Shown: positions 49,305 through 57,900, counted from the first letter of the stretch. The stretch: 64,000 nucleotides of DNA from Nocardioides caeni (GCF_004912195.1 NZ_STGW01000016.1:1-64000); one strand, 5' to 3'. Translations and numbers: made by a program. Notes: generated by a model not told the origin, from the sequence alone.

Positions 49305-51295
49305 CAGTTGTCCTCCTCCGAGCCGGCGTCTTCGGCGGGCTCAACGACGGCGAGCACGGTGCCCGCCTCGACCTGCTGGCCGGCGGTCGCCGACAGCTCG
49401 GTGACGGTGCCCGCGTAGGGCGCCGCGATGGTGTGCTGCATCTTCATGGCCTCCATCACGAGGATGGTCTGGCCTTCCTGTACGACGTCCCCTACCGCGG
49501 CGCGGACGGCGATCACGCTGCCCGGCATCGGCGCGAGCAGCGAGGCCGCGGCGACCTGGGTCGAGGGGTCGACGAAGCGCGGCACGATCCGGAGCGTGGC
49601 GCCGCCGCGCGGGCCGTCGACCAGCACCGCGTCCTCGAGGACGCGGACATCGTAGCGCCGGGTGACGCCGTCGATGTCGACGACCACCTCGGCCCCTCCG
49701 TTGGTTGAGCCTGTCGAAACCGACACGACCGTGACGTCCTCACGGTCGGCGGAGGAGTAGCCGGCAGTGCCGCCGTGCCAGAGCACTTCGACCTCGTCAG
49801 CACCCACGCCGAAGCGGGTCGAGCGTGGACCGGCGACGACATTGCGGAAGCCGGCCGGGATCCGTGACTGCACCTTCGCGGCGACGCGGCGGTGCTCAGC
49901 GAGCGCGACCGCGCCGACGAACGGCAGCAGGTCGTCGGCTGCCGCCGGGGTGAGGGTCTCGGGGTGGTCGCCGTAGAAGGACGTCGCCAGCCCGGACAGG
50001 TCGAGGAACGCCGGGTGGCGCAACGACGCGACGAGCTGGTCACGGTTGGTCGTCAACCCGTGGATCCGGGCCTTCTCCAGCACCCGCGCGAGCGATCGCG
50101 CGGCCTGCTCGCGAGTCGGCCCCCAGGCGATCACCTTCGACAGCATCGCGTCATAGAAGGTGCCGACCTCCGATCCCGACTCGAAGCCGGTGTCGAGGCG
50201 GATGCCGAAGCCGTCGAGCGCGAACGTGTCGTCGTGCTCCAGCTCGAGCTCGAGCAGGCGGCCGGTCTGCGGGGCGTAGTCCGCCGACGGGTCCTCGGCA
50301 TAGAGACGGACCTCGATCGCGTGGCCCTCGGGCTGCGGGTCGATGGCGGGAAGGTCCCGCCCCTCGGCGACCGCGACCTGCAGCTCGACCAGGTCGACGC
50401 CATAGACCTGCTCGGTGACGGGGTGCTCCACCTGGAGCCGGGTGTTCATCTCCAGGAAGTAGAAGCGCTGCGTGTCGGCGTCGTAGAGGAACTCGACCGT
50501 CCCCGCGCCGCGGTAGCTGATCGCCTCGGCGGCCTTGCGGGCCGCGTCGTGCAGGGCGGTCGCGACCTCCTCGGTCAGGCCGGGTGCGGGTGCCTCCTCG
50601 ACGACCTTCTGGTGGCGGCGCTGCAGCGAGCAGTCACGCTCTCCGAGGACGAGCACCCCGCCGTTGCCGTCGCCCACGACCTGCACCTCGACGTGACGGC
50701 CGCGCTCGACGTACGGCTCGACGAAGACGGTGCCGTCGCCGAAGGCCGACTCGGCCTCGGCGGAGGCCTTCTCGACCTCGCCGGCGAGCTCACCGAGGGA
50801 CCGCACCACGCGCATGCCGCGGCCCCCGCCGCCGGCGGACGCCTTGACCAGCAGCGGCAGGTCGTCGTCGGTCGCCGTGTCGACGGTGAGGTTGCCCAGG
50901 ACGGGAACGCCGGCGGCCTCCATCAGCTTCTCGGACTCGATCTTGGAGCCCATCCGGTCGATCGAGTCCGGGTCGGGACCGATCCAGACGAGGCCCGCGT
51001 CGGCGACCTGGCGGGCGAAGGCGGCGTTCTCGGAGAGGAAGCCGTAGCCCGGGTGGATCGCGTCGGCTCCGGACCTCTTCGCCGCGGCGATGATCAGGTC
51101 ACCGCGCAGGTAGGTCTCGGCAGGCGTGTTTCCCGGCAGTCGGCAGGCGGCGTCGGCCTCCCGTACGAACGGCAGCCCGGCGTCGGCGTCCGAGTGCACG
51201 GCCACCGTGTCGATGCCGAGACGGCGGGCGGTGCGGAACACGCGGCGGGCGATCTCGCCGCGGTTGGCGACGAGGATGCGGTTGATCGTGGTCAT
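49304..51295 (-). CDS. Acyl-CoA carboxylase alpha subunit (biotin carboxylase + BCCP)
   Basis: A 663-residue protein. The biotin carboxylase part (1-~445) starts 'RILVANRGEIARRVFRTAR', with 'KASAGGGGRGMRVVRS', 'RDCSLQRRHQKVVEEAPAP' and 'FLEMNTRLQVEHPVTE'. A BT-like linker follows. The C-terminal biotin carrier has 'VMEAMKMQHTI' with biotinylated Lys618. It carboxylates biotin with bicarbonate and ATP for the AccD partner encoded just upstream. The linker around 'VSVSTGSTNGGAEVV' contains a peptide encoded by a 24-base repeat (49698-49721) that also occurs in the AccD gene. Starts by ATGA overlap with the AccD gene. Confidence 0.95.
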   Translation of the reverse strand: MTTINRILVANRGEIARRVFRTARRLGIDTVAVHSDADAGLPFVREADAACRLPGNTPAETYLRGDLIIAAAKRSGADAIHPGYGFLSENAAFARQVADAGLVWIGPDPDSIDRMGSKIESEKLMEAAGVPVLGNLTVDTATDDDLPLLVKASAGGGGRGMRVVRSLGELAGEVEKASAEAESAFGDGTVFVEPYVERGRHVEVQVVGDGNGGVLVLGERDCSLQRRHQKVVEEAPAPGLTEEVATALHDAARKAAEAISYRGAGTVEFLYDADTQRFYFLEMNTRLQVEHPVTEQVYGVDLVELQVAVAEGRDLPAIDPQPEGHAIEVRLYAEDPSADYAPQTGRLLELELEHDDTFALDGFGIRLDTGFESGSEVGTFYDAMLSKVIAWGPTREQAARSLARVLEKARIHGLTTNRDQLVASLRHPAFLDLSGLATSFYGDHPETLTPAAADDLLPFVGAVALAEHRRVAAKVQSRIPAGFRNVVAGPRSTRFGVGADEVEVLWHGGTAGYSSADREDVTVVSVSTGSTNGGAEVVVDIDGVTRRYDVRVLEDAVLVDGPRGGATLRIVPRFVDPSTQVAAASLLAPMPGSVIAVRAAVGDVVQEGQTILVMEAMKMQHTIAAPYAGTVTELSATAGQQVEAGTVLAVVEPAEDAGSEEDN
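49698..49721. repeat. 24-base repeat inside the biotin carboxylase gene
   Basis: CCGTTGGTTGAGCCTGTCGA plus AACC, differing at three positions from the repeat at 51980-52003 in the neighbouring AccD gene. On the coding strand it is read VSTGSTNG in the linker region of the alpha subunit. The left part also resembles the ends of the dispersed hairpin elements (CCGGTGGTCGAGG). Confidence 0.75.
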
Positions 51296-52920
51296 AGACG
51301 GAACACCCCGAAATTCATGGCGCCCTCGATGGGCTGGTTGTCGATGACGGACAGGCAGATACCCAGGACGGTGCGGGTGTCGCGCGGGTCGATGACGCCG
51401 TCGTCATAGACCATGCCGGACAGGACGTAGGGCAGCGACTGCTCCTCGATCTGCTGCTCGACCATCTCCTTGATCGCCACGAATCCCTCGGCGTCGAAGG
51501 GCTGGCCCTTCTTCTCCGCGGACTCCCGCGCGACGATCTCCAGGACGCCGGCGAGCTGGGCGGGGCCCATGACCGACGACTTCGCGGACGGCCAGGTGAA
51601 GAGGAAGCGCGGGTCGTAGGCGCGGCCGTTCATGCCGTAGTTGCCGGCGCCGTAGGACGCTCCCATGATCACCGTCAGGTGCGGGACCTTCGAGTTCGAA
51701 ACGGCGTTGATCATCATCGCGCCGTGCTTGATGATGCCGCCCTGCTCGTATTCCGCGCCGACCATGTAGCCGGTCGTGTTGTGCAGGAACAGCAGCGGCG
51801 TGTCCTTCTGGTTGGCCAGCTGGATGAACTGCGCGGCCTTCTGCGCCTCCTCGCTCATCAGCACGCCGCGCGCGTTGGCGAGGATGCCGACCGGGTGGCC
51901 GTGGATCTGCGCCCAGCCGACGCACAGCGCCGAGCCGTAGAGGGGCTTGAACTCGTCGAAGGCGACCTCGTTGGTCCCTCCGGTGGTCGAGCCTGTCGAG
52001 ACCCCGTCGACGATCCGCAGGATCGCCTCGCGCGGGTCGAAGGGCTCCTTGAGGTCGGTCGGGATCAGCTCGAGCAGGTCCTCGGGGTCGAGGTCCGGCT
52101 CGACGTACGAGACCGTGGGGGCCTCGCCCTTCTTGCGCCAGTTGAGTCGGGCGACGGTGCGCCGGGCCAACCGGATCGCGTCGTGCTCGTCGACGGCGAG
52201 GTAGTCGGAGAGGCCGGAGGTGCGCGAGTGCATCTCGGCGCCGCCGAGGGTCTCGTCGTCGGACTCCTCGCCGGTCGCCATCTTCACCAGCGGCGGGCCG
52301 GCCAGGAAGACCTTGGCCTGCTCCTTGACCATGATCACGTAGTCGCTCATGCCGGGGACGTAGGCGCCGCCCGCGGTCGAGTTGCCGAAGACCACCGAGA
52401 TGGTGGGCTGCTTGCGCGCCGATGAGCGGGTCAGGTCGCGGAAGCCGCGGCCGCCGGGGATGAAGATCTCCTTCTGGGTGGGGAGATCCGCGCCGCCGGA
52501 CTCGGTGAGGTTGATCGACGGCAGGTGGTTCTTCTCCGCGATCTCGGCCGCCCGGAAGGACTTCTTCAGCGACCACGGGTTGAGGGCGCCGCCCTTCACC
52601 GTCGGGTCGTTGGCGATGATCATGCACTCGACACCCTCGACGACACCGATCCCGGTGACGAGCGAGGCGCCGACCGCGAAGTCGCTGCCCCAGCCGGCGA
52701 GCGGCATCAGCTCGAGGAAGGCCGAGCCCTCGTCGACGAGCAGCTCGATCCGCTCGCGGGCGGTGAGCTTGCCGCGCTCCTTGTGGCGGGCGATGTACTT
52801 GCCGCCGGCCTCGACCGCCTTCATCTGCTCGGCGTGCAGGTCGGCGATCTTGGCCTTCATCGAGGACCGCCGAGCCTCCTCGACCGTCTGCTCGGGTGCC
52901 TCGGTCTCCGTCGTGGTCAC
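51292..52920 (-). CDS. Acyl-CoA carboxylase beta subunit (carboxyltransferase; AtuC/MccB-like)
   Basis: A 542-residue carboxyltransferase. The N-terminal half contains 'KYIARHKERGKLTARERIE', 'VGASLVTGIGVVEGVE', 'INLTESGGADLPTQKE' and 'VFGNSTAGGAYVPGMSDY'. The C-terminal half contains 'GWAQIHGHPVGILANARG', 'FLHNTTGYMVGAEYEQGG' and 'MGASYGAGNYGMNGRAYDP'. These fit methylcrotonyl- or geranyl-CoA carboxylases better than propionyl-CoA carboxylases. The segment 'VDGVSTGSTTGGTNEVAFDE' carries an insertion encoded by a 24-base repeat (51980-52003). GTG 52920 overlaps the SRPBCC stop (GTGA). Confidence 0.93.
   Translation of the reverse strand: MTTTETEAPEQTVEEARRSSMKAKIADLHAEQMKAVEAGGKYIARHKERGKLTARERIELLVDEGSAFLELMPLAGWGSDFAVGASLVTGIGVVEGVECMIIANDPTVKGGALNPWSLKKSFRAAEIAEKNHLPSINLTESGGADLPTQKEIFIPGGRGFRDLTRSSARKQPTISVVFGNSTAGGAYVPGMSDYVIMVKEQAKVFLAGPPLVKMATGEESDDETLGGAEMHSRTSGLSDYLAVDEHDAIRLARRTVARLNWRKKGEAPTVSYVEPDLDPEDLLELIPTDLKEPFDPREAILRIVDGVSTGSTTGGTNEVAFDEFKPLYGSALCVGWAQIHGHPVGILANARGVLMSEEAQKAAQFIQLANQKDTPLLFLHNTTGYMVGAEYEQGGIIKHGAMMINAVSNSKVPHLTVIMGASYGAGNYGMNGRAYDPRFLFTWPSAKSSVMGPAQLAGVLEIVARESAEKKGQPFDAEGFVAIKEMVEQQIEEQSLPYVLSGMVYDDGVIDPRDTRTVLGICLSVIDNQPIEGAMNFGVFRL
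51980..52003. repeat. 24-base repeat inside the carboxyltransferase gene
   Basis: CCGGTGGTCGAGCCTGTCGA plus GACC, three mismatches from the copy at 49698-49721. It is read in-frame as GVSTGSTTGG within the subunit, between two conserved blocks, where homologues are expected to be ~10 residues shorter. Confidence 0.75.
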
Positions 52921-53411
52921 GACTCGCTCACTCCTTCAAGCACCGCCTTCATCGCCTCCAGGGTCGCGCGCATGCCGCGCTCGTTGGTCTTGCTGCGCAG
53001 CCGGCCCATCAGGAGCCAGTAGCCGCGGATGTACCAGGCCGGCGTGAGCCGGAAGTACTCGGTGACCCGGGTGCCGCCGTTCTCGGCGTGCATCCGGTAG
53101 CCCCACGTGTTGATGGGGTTGGCGTCGAGACCGACGCTGAACTCGAAGACCGCCTCGTTGTTGCCCGGCTCGACGCACTTCGTGACCGTGCACGGCGTCC
53201 AGTACGTCGGCCCGACGCCGTTGCGCTTGACGTGCCCCTTGAAGCGGGCTCCCTGGGCCGGCCCGGTCGCACCGTGGGTCCACGTCGCCTCGAAGGTCTC
53301 CGGGGAGAACTCACCGATCCGGGTCACGTCGCTCACCAGCGCCCAGACCTCCTCGACCGGCGCCTTCATGTGGACGCTCACCTCGCCGCCCAGCGGCTTG
53401 ATCAGTGCCAT
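52917..53411 (-). CDS. SRPBCC family protein
   Basis: A 164-residue START/Bet v1-like fold protein. 'GEVSVHMKAPVEEVWALVSD' at the N-terminus and 'GTRVTEYFRLTPAWYIRGY' toward the end are typical of polyketide-cyclase/dehydrase-like SRPBCC members that bind hydrophobic ligands. It sits between the acyl-CoA dehydrogenase (1 base away) and the carboxyltransferase (GTGA overlap), so it is clearly part of the operon. It may bind the terpenoid or fatty substrate; no catalytic residue can be named. Confidence 0.85.
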   Translation of the reverse strand: MALIKPLGGEVSVHMKAPVEEVWALVSDVTRIGEFSPETFEATWTHGATGPAQGARFKGHVKRNGVGPTYWTPCTVTKCVEPGNNEAVFEFSVGLDANPINTWGYRMHAENGGTRVTEYFRLTPAWYIRGYWLLMGRLRSKTNERGMRATLEAMKAVLEGVSES

Positions 53412-53412
53412 G

Positions 53413-54573
53413 TCAGCCTCCGTATCCGAGCAGTCGGGCGGCGAGGTCGGTCAGCACCTCGGTCGAACCACCGCCGATGGGCAGCAGCCGCACGTCGCGG
53501 TAGTGCCGCTCGACCTCGGACTCGCGCATGTAGCCCATCCCGCCGTGCAGCTGCACGGCCTGGTCGGCGACCCACACCGCGGTGTCGACGGAGGTCTGCT
53601 TCGCCAGGCAGGCCTCGGCGATGACGTTCTCGCCGGCGACGTAGCGGCGCGCGACCTCGTGCGTGTAGCTCCGGGCGACCGCGATCTGGCGGTGCATCTC
53701 GGTGAGCTTGGCGCGCACGACCTGGTTCTTCACCAGCGGCTTGCCGAAGGTGTCGCGCTGGTTGCAGTAGTCGACGGTCAGCTGCAGGCAGCGCATCGCG
53801 TGGCCGTAGCCCATCAGCGCCAGCCAGATCCGCTCGGTCACGAACTGGTCGGCGATGTAGTAGAACCCGTGGTTCTCCTGCCCGACCAGGTTGGCGACCG
53901 GCACCCGCACGTCGTCGTACGACAGCTCGCCGGTGTCGGAGGCCAGCCAGCCCATCTTGTGCAGCTTGCGGGAGACGGTGAACCCCGGCGTGTCCTTCGG
54001 TACGACGATCAGCGAGATGCCGTGGGCGCCGTCCTCACCGGTGCGGCAGGCCGTGGTCACGAAGTCGCCGCGGACGCTGGAGGTGATGAACATCTTGGCG
54101 CCGTTGATCACCCAGTGGTCGCCGTCGCGGACCGCCCGGGTGGTGATGCCCGCGACGTCCGAGCCCGTGCCCGGCTCGGTGATGCCGAGGCTGCCGATGA
54201 GGTCGCCGGCGAGGGTCGGCCGCACCCAGGTGTCGATCAGCTCCTTCGAGCCGGCGGCCACGATGTGCGGGATCGAGATGCCGTGGGTGAAGGCGCTGGC
54301 CATGAAACCGCCCGAGACGCCGGCGGCCATCAAACCCTCTTGCATCGCGGTGGCGTCGAGCAGGTCGCCACCGTCGCCGCCCACCTCCTCGCTGACGCCG
54401 ACCCCGAGCAGACCGGCGTGGGCGAGCTTCTTCTGCACCTCGCGGGGGATCTCCCCCGCGCGCTCCCACTCCTCCATGTGCGGCATCAGCTCGCGCTCGG
54501 CGAACGCGCGCGCGGACTGCTTCAGAGCGAGCTGCTCAGGGGTCCAGCCGTGGTCGAAAGCGACCGTTGTCAT
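53413..54573 (-). CDS. Acyl-CoA dehydrogenase
   Basis: A 386-residue FAD enzyme. 'LGITEPGTGSDVAGI' and 'WVINGAKMFITSS' bind FAD and substrate. 'FVTERIWLALMGYGHAM' places Glu247 at the isovaleryl/long-chain catalytic-base position. 'VQLHGGMGYMRESEVERHYRD' and 'IGGGSTEVLTDLAARLLGY' (Gly-Gly-Ser in the loop) close the C-terminus. Second acyl-CoA dehydrogenase of the AtuA operon, so two separate alpha-beta oxidation steps are expected, one on each side of the carboxylation. It follows AtuA with a 40-base gap. Confidence 0.92.
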   Translation of the reverse strand: MTTVAFDHGWTPEQLALKQSARAFAERELMPHMEEWERAGEIPREVQKKLAHAGLLGVGVSEEVGGDGGDLLDATAMQEGLMAAGVSGGFMASAFTHGISIPHIVAAGSKELIDTWVRPTLAGDLIGSLGITEPGTGSDVAGITTRAVRDGDHWVINGAKMFITSSVRGDFVTTACRTGEDGAHGISLIVVPKDTPGFTVSRKLHKMGWLASDTGELSYDDVRVPVANLVGQENHGFYYIADQFVTERIWLALMGYGHAMRCLQLTVDYCNQRDTFGKPLVKNQVVRAKLTEMHRQIAVARSYTHEVARRYVAGENVIAEACLAKQTSVDTAVWVADQAVQLHGGMGYMRESEVERHYRDVRLLPIGGGSTEVLTDLAARLLGYGG

Positions 54574-54613
54574 GGCGTTCCTGCCTTCCTGTGGCCTGCG
54601 GGCCGGGGGTGGC

Positions 54614-56353
54614 TCATACGAGGTCCTCCTGGATGTGGACGATGCGGCTGCGGACCCACTCGCCGAGGCCCTTGGCCTGCGGGTCGAAACGCGTGGAGGC
54701 GGCGACGCCGTCGCCGAGGAGGCCGTGGATGACGACGTTGACGGCCCCCAGGTTGGGCAGCACGTAGACGTCGACGTCGAGGTCCTTCGCCTCGGGCACC
54801 AGCTCGCGGACCTTGCGGTCCTTGACGATCTTGGCGAGCCACTGGACGCGGGCCTCGTACTTCGGGGAGCCGTCGTTCTTCACCCACAGCCCGAGGTTGG
54901 CGTTGCCGCCCTTGTCACCGGAACGGGCGTGCACGAACGTGCCGAGCGGCATCCGGCGGGTGATCGTGTCCGCCGGCGCCGGATAGGGCGAGGGCCGCTT
55001 GCCCAGCTCGGGGTCGAGCTCCGCGGCGTCCAGGAACGCGGTCGGGTCGGCGATCACCTCGCGGACGCCGTCGTGGTGGACGACCGTGTGCTCGACGGCC
55101 GACCTGTCGACGTACTCGGGGCGGTAGATGCCGAAGGGACTGGGCTTCTGCGGCGGCGAGGTCATCGTGAAGCCGGGGTACGACGCCAGGGCCAGCTCGA
55201 CGCAGGGACCCGTGAACGGCTTGCCCAGCGGGCCGGCCTCGGGGTCCTTGGCGATGCAGCGCAGCAGCACCGACGCGCCCTCCTCCGTGTCCGCGTCGCC
55301 GCCGCGCGCGGGGGTCTGGGTCCACACGACCTCGGCGGCGCGGAACTGCCCGTCGAGCTGGGAGCGCAGCCACTCGGCCTTGGCGTCGATGTCGAGGCCG
55401 GTCAGCACGAACTCGAACTGGTTGCGGTAGCCACCGAGCGTGTTGACCGCGACCTTGAGCCTCTCGACGGGAGGGGCACCGGCCACACCGCTGATCTCGA
55501 CGCGGTCCGGACCCTCCTGACGCAACCGGATCGAGTCGAGGTGGGTGGTGACGTCGGGGTTGAGGTAGCGCGTCGTCTGGATCTCGTAGAGCAGCTGCGC
55601 GGTGACCGTGTCGACGGTGACGGCGCCGCCGGTGCCGTCGTGCTTGGTGATGATGCTGCTGCCGTCGGCCGCGATCTCGGCGATCGGGAAGCCCAGCGGC
55701 TTCGTCATCGGGGCACCGGCCCTGAAGAGGTCGGTGAAACCGGAGAAGTTGCCACCGGTCGCCTGGGTGCCGCACTCGATGACGTGACCTGCGACGACGG
55801 CGCCGGCCAGCTCGTCGTAGGACGTCGGCGTCCAGCCGTGGTGGGCGATCGCGGGACCGACGACGACGCTGGCGTCGGTCACGCGCCCGGTGACGACGAT
55901 GTCGGCGCCACGGGTCAGGGCGGAGGCGATGCCGAACGCGCCGAGGTAGGCGTTCGCGGTCAGCGCTCCGTCGAAGAGGCCGGCCTCACGCAGGTCGTCG
56001 CCCTCGACGTACGCGACCTTGGCGTCGAGGCCGAGCTCGGCAGCGAGCTTCTGGATCTGCGTCGCGAGCCCCGACGGGTTGAGGCCGCCGGCGTTGCTGA
56101 CGATCTTCACGCCCTTGTCGAGCGCGAGGCCCAACGTGCCCTCGAGCTGCTTGAGGAAGGTGCGGGCGTAGCCGAGGTCGGCGTCGCGCAGGGTGTCCAT
56201 GCCGAGGATCAGCATGGTCAGCTCGGCGAGGTAGTCGCCGGTGATGACGTCGACGTCCCGTCCGTTGCTGCCGCCCTCCAGCTGCTCCTTCAGCGCGGAG
56301 AGCCGGTCGCCGTAGAAGCCGCTGCAGTTGGCGATCCTGACCGGATTGGTCAC
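54614..56353 (-). CDS. atuA: Acyclic terpene utilization AtuA family protein
   Basis: A 579-residue protein. 'NCSGFYGDRLSALKEQLEGG' at the N-terminus, 'IVSNAGGLNPSGLATQIQKL', 'VTGRVTDASVVVGPAIAHHG' and 'FVHARSGDKGGNANLGLWV' are the AtuA (DUF1446) signatures. In Pseudomonas AtuA is essential for citronellol/geraniol degradation, though its reaction is not defined. GTG 56353 is supported by GGAGGGAG and overlaps the upstream gene (GTGA); readings that start further upstream run through that gene. Neighbouring carboxylase and acyl-CoA dehydrogenase genes match an Atu-type pathway, but many actinobacterial AtuA clusters are uncharacterised and may use other branched substrates. Confidence 0.93.
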   Translation of the reverse strand: MTNPVRIANCSGFYGDRLSALKEQLEGGSNGRDVDVITGDYLAELTMLILGMDTLRDADLGYARTFLKQLEGTLGLALDKGVKIVSNAGGLNPSGLATQIQKLAAELGLDAKVAYVEGDDLREAGLFDGALTANAYLGAFGIASALTRGADIVVTGRVTDASVVVGPAIAHHGWTPTSYDELAGAVVAGHVIECGTQATGGNFSGFTDLFRAGAPMTKPLGFPIAEIAADGSSIITKHDGTGGAVTVDTVTAQLLYEIQTTRYLNPDVTTHLDSIRLRQEGPDRVEISGVAGAPPVERLKVAVNTLGGYRNQFEFVLTGLDIDAKAEWLRSQLDGQFRAAEVVWTQTPARGGDADTEEGASVLLRCIAKDPEAGPLGKPFTGPCVELALASYPGFTMTSPPQKPSPFGIYRPEYVDRSAVEHTVVHHDGVREVIADPTAFLDAAELDPELGKRPSPYPAPADTITRRMPLGTFVHARSGDKGGNANLGLWVKNDGSPKYEARVQWLAKIVKDRKVRELVPEAKDLDVDVYVLPNLGAVNVVIHGLLGDGVAASTRFDPQAKGLGEWVRSRIVHIQEDLV

Positions 56354-57141
56354 TTCTTCTCCCTCCCGCCGCCGGCGGGGCCGGCGAACGCCTGCGCGAT
56401 GGTGAGCCACTTCTCGGCGTCGTCGCCGACGGCCACGAGGTCGGTGTCGTCGCGGTGGATGCGCTGGGTGGCCAGCTGGCAGAACTCGTAGGCCGAGCCG
56501 GTCACCTTCTGCGCCGCGTCGTCGGGACCCCAGGTCCACAGGGCTCCCGAAGGCGCGGTGAGCTCGACCCGGAACTCCTCGGCCGGCGCCTCCAGCTCGT
56601 TGTTGGCGAAGGCGAAGTTGCGGGTGCGAACACCGATGTGGGCGACGTGCCTGATCCGGTCGGTCGGCTCCGGCACCGCGCCGATGGTCTCGTAGACGTC
56701 CAGGGCATGGGCCCAGGTCTCCATGTAGCGCGCGGTGGCCATCGACGTCGGCGACATCGGCGGGCCGAACCACGGCATCTTGGCACCCGCCGGCACCGCA
56801 CGCAGCGCCGCGGCGAGCCCGGCCCGGGCGATGTCCCAGCGGCCCAGCAGCTCGGCGGGGGGCAGCGCCGCGAGCTCGTGGGCGCTGGTGTCGACGAAGC
56901 CCGTGGGGTCCGCGATCGCCTTCAGCACGACGGCGTCCCAGTCCTCCTTGCCCTGCTCGGTGTCGGAGCGCGCGGCGAGGACGGCCACCTCATCGGTCCA
57001 GGCCAGGTGGGCGACCTGGGTGGCCACCGTCCAGCCCTCGGCCGGCGTGGGCCGGTCCCAGGCGTTGGCGGCGGCGACCGCGGTGCGGAGCAGGTGGCTC
57101 TCCGCCGTGAGGTCGACGAGCACGTCGTCGAGGACGCTCAT
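56350..57141 (-). CDS. TIGR03084-type metal-binding protein (MDMPI/DinB-like fold)
   Basis: A 263-residue protein. The N-terminal four-helix bundle contains 'TVATQVAHLAWTDEVAVLA' and 'YMETWAHALDVYETIG', whose His residues are the metal ligands of mycothiol-dependent maleylpyruvate isomerase-like proteins. The C-terminal domain ends 'LATQRIHRDDTDLVAVG'. ATG 57141 has GAAGGAG 5-6 bases upstream and overlaps the TetR stop by 4 bases. Being in this operon suggests a mycothiol- or CoA-dependent step in the same pathway. The specific reaction is unknown. Confidence 0.85.
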   Translation of the reverse strand: MSVLDDVLVDLTAESHLLRTAVAAANAWDRPTPAEGWTVATQVAHLAWTDEVAVLAARSDTEQGKEDWDAVVLKAIADPTGFVDTSAHELAALPPAELLGRWDIARAGLAAALRAVPAGAKMPWFGPPMSPTSMATARYMETWAHALDVYETIGAVPEPTDRIRHVAHIGVRTRNFAFANNELEAPAEEFRVELTAPSGALWTWGPDDAAQKVTGSAYEFCQLATQRIHRDDTDLVAVGDDAEKWLTIAQAFAGPAGGGREKK

Positions 57142-57809
57142 GGTGACTCCTTCTCTGCGGTGGTTGAGGTGCGAGGCCGGCCGCGGCCGAGACTCGCGAC
57201 CTCCGGACCCTGCAGCGACGCCTCGAGTGTGCGCGCCCACTGGGTGAGGATCCGGCGGCGGCGGCGGGCGTCGTCGCCGAGCGTGTTGGCGAGGCCGAGG
57301 CCGCGCACCAGGTCGAGCGTGGCCTGGACCAGCTCACGGGCGCCGGGGCGGGCCTCGTCGATGCCGAGCAGGTCGACGGTCAGCCGGTGCGTCTCGCGAC
57401 CGACCCGTTGCTCCAGCGGAGCCACCGCCTCCAGCAGCGCCGGATCCGTCCGCGCCGCGACCCACAGCTCCAGGGCGGCGGTGAAGACCGGCGAGGCGAA
57501 GTGGTCGCCGAGCATCTGGACCACGGCCTCCGTCCGGCCCGGGCCCTCGGGAAGCCGGGTGACGGCGGCCTCGAGCTCGGAGCCCCGGATCTCGGTGAGA
57601 TGCGCGACGGCCGCCACGACCAGGGCGTCCTTGGTCGGGAAGTGGTGCAGCTGGGCCCCCCGGCTGACGCCGGCGCGCTGCGAGACGAGCGTGGTCGACG
57701 TGCCGGAGAAGCCCCTCTCGACGAGCAGCTCGACCGTCGCCTCCATCAGCCGCTGCCGCATGGCTCGGGTGCGCTCCTCCTGGGGCACCCGCGCCGTCGA
57801 CGTCGTCAT
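57138..57809 (-). CDS. TetR family transcriptional regulator (operon head)
   Basis: A 223-residue regulator. The helix-turn-helix is 'TTLVSQRAGVSRGAQLHHFP' (about 39-58), and the ligand domain has 'ALELWVAARTDPALLEAV'. It shares this subfamily pattern with the TetR at 14769. It is the first gene of the AtuA operon and lies directly behind the AGTCA-N4-TGACT palindrome, so autoregulation is likely. The last ~12 residues ('RPRTSTTAEKESP') are encoded over a GGTGGTTGAGGTGCGAGG sequence (57162-57179) resembling the ends of the dispersed elements. Confidence 0.9.
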   Translation of the reverse strand: MTTSTARVPQEERTRAMRQRLMEATVELLVERGFSGTSTTLVSQRAGVSRGAQLHHFPTKDALVVAAVAHLTEIRGSELEAAVTRLPEGPGRTEAVVQMLGDHFASPVFTAALELWVAARTDPALLEAVAPLEQRVGRETHRLTVDLLGIDEARPGARELVQATLDLVRGLGLANTLGDDARRRRRILTQWARTLEASLQGPEVASLGRGRPRTSTTAEKESP

Positions 57810-57839
57810 GCCGACAGCATGAGGGCGCGACTAACAAAC

Positions 57840-57853
57840 AGTCAAGACTGACT
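57840..57853. promoter_or_regulatory. TetR-type operator before the AtuA operon
   Basis: AGTCA-AGAC-TGACT lies 30-44 bases upstream of the TetR start, within an AT-richer stretch (TAACAAACAG to ACTTTAAA) that probably holds the promoter. It has the same half-sites and spacing as the operator core at 14684-14697. Confidence 0.7.
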
Positions 57854-57900
57854 TTAAATCTCGGACGGGCCGGGCTGGGGACGCGGCGTACGATCGCCGC

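Noticed and set aside
45309..49418. 4.1-kb plus-strand frame of 1369 residues
   Set aside because: It crosses ThrE, YihY and acyl-CoA dehydrogenase genes in other frames or strands and is compositionally an artefact of high GC.
54614..56773. AtuA reading extended to 56773
   Set aside because: The extension lies in the wrong frame of the TIGR03084-type gene; the GTG at 56353 has a ribosome site and a 4-base overlap.
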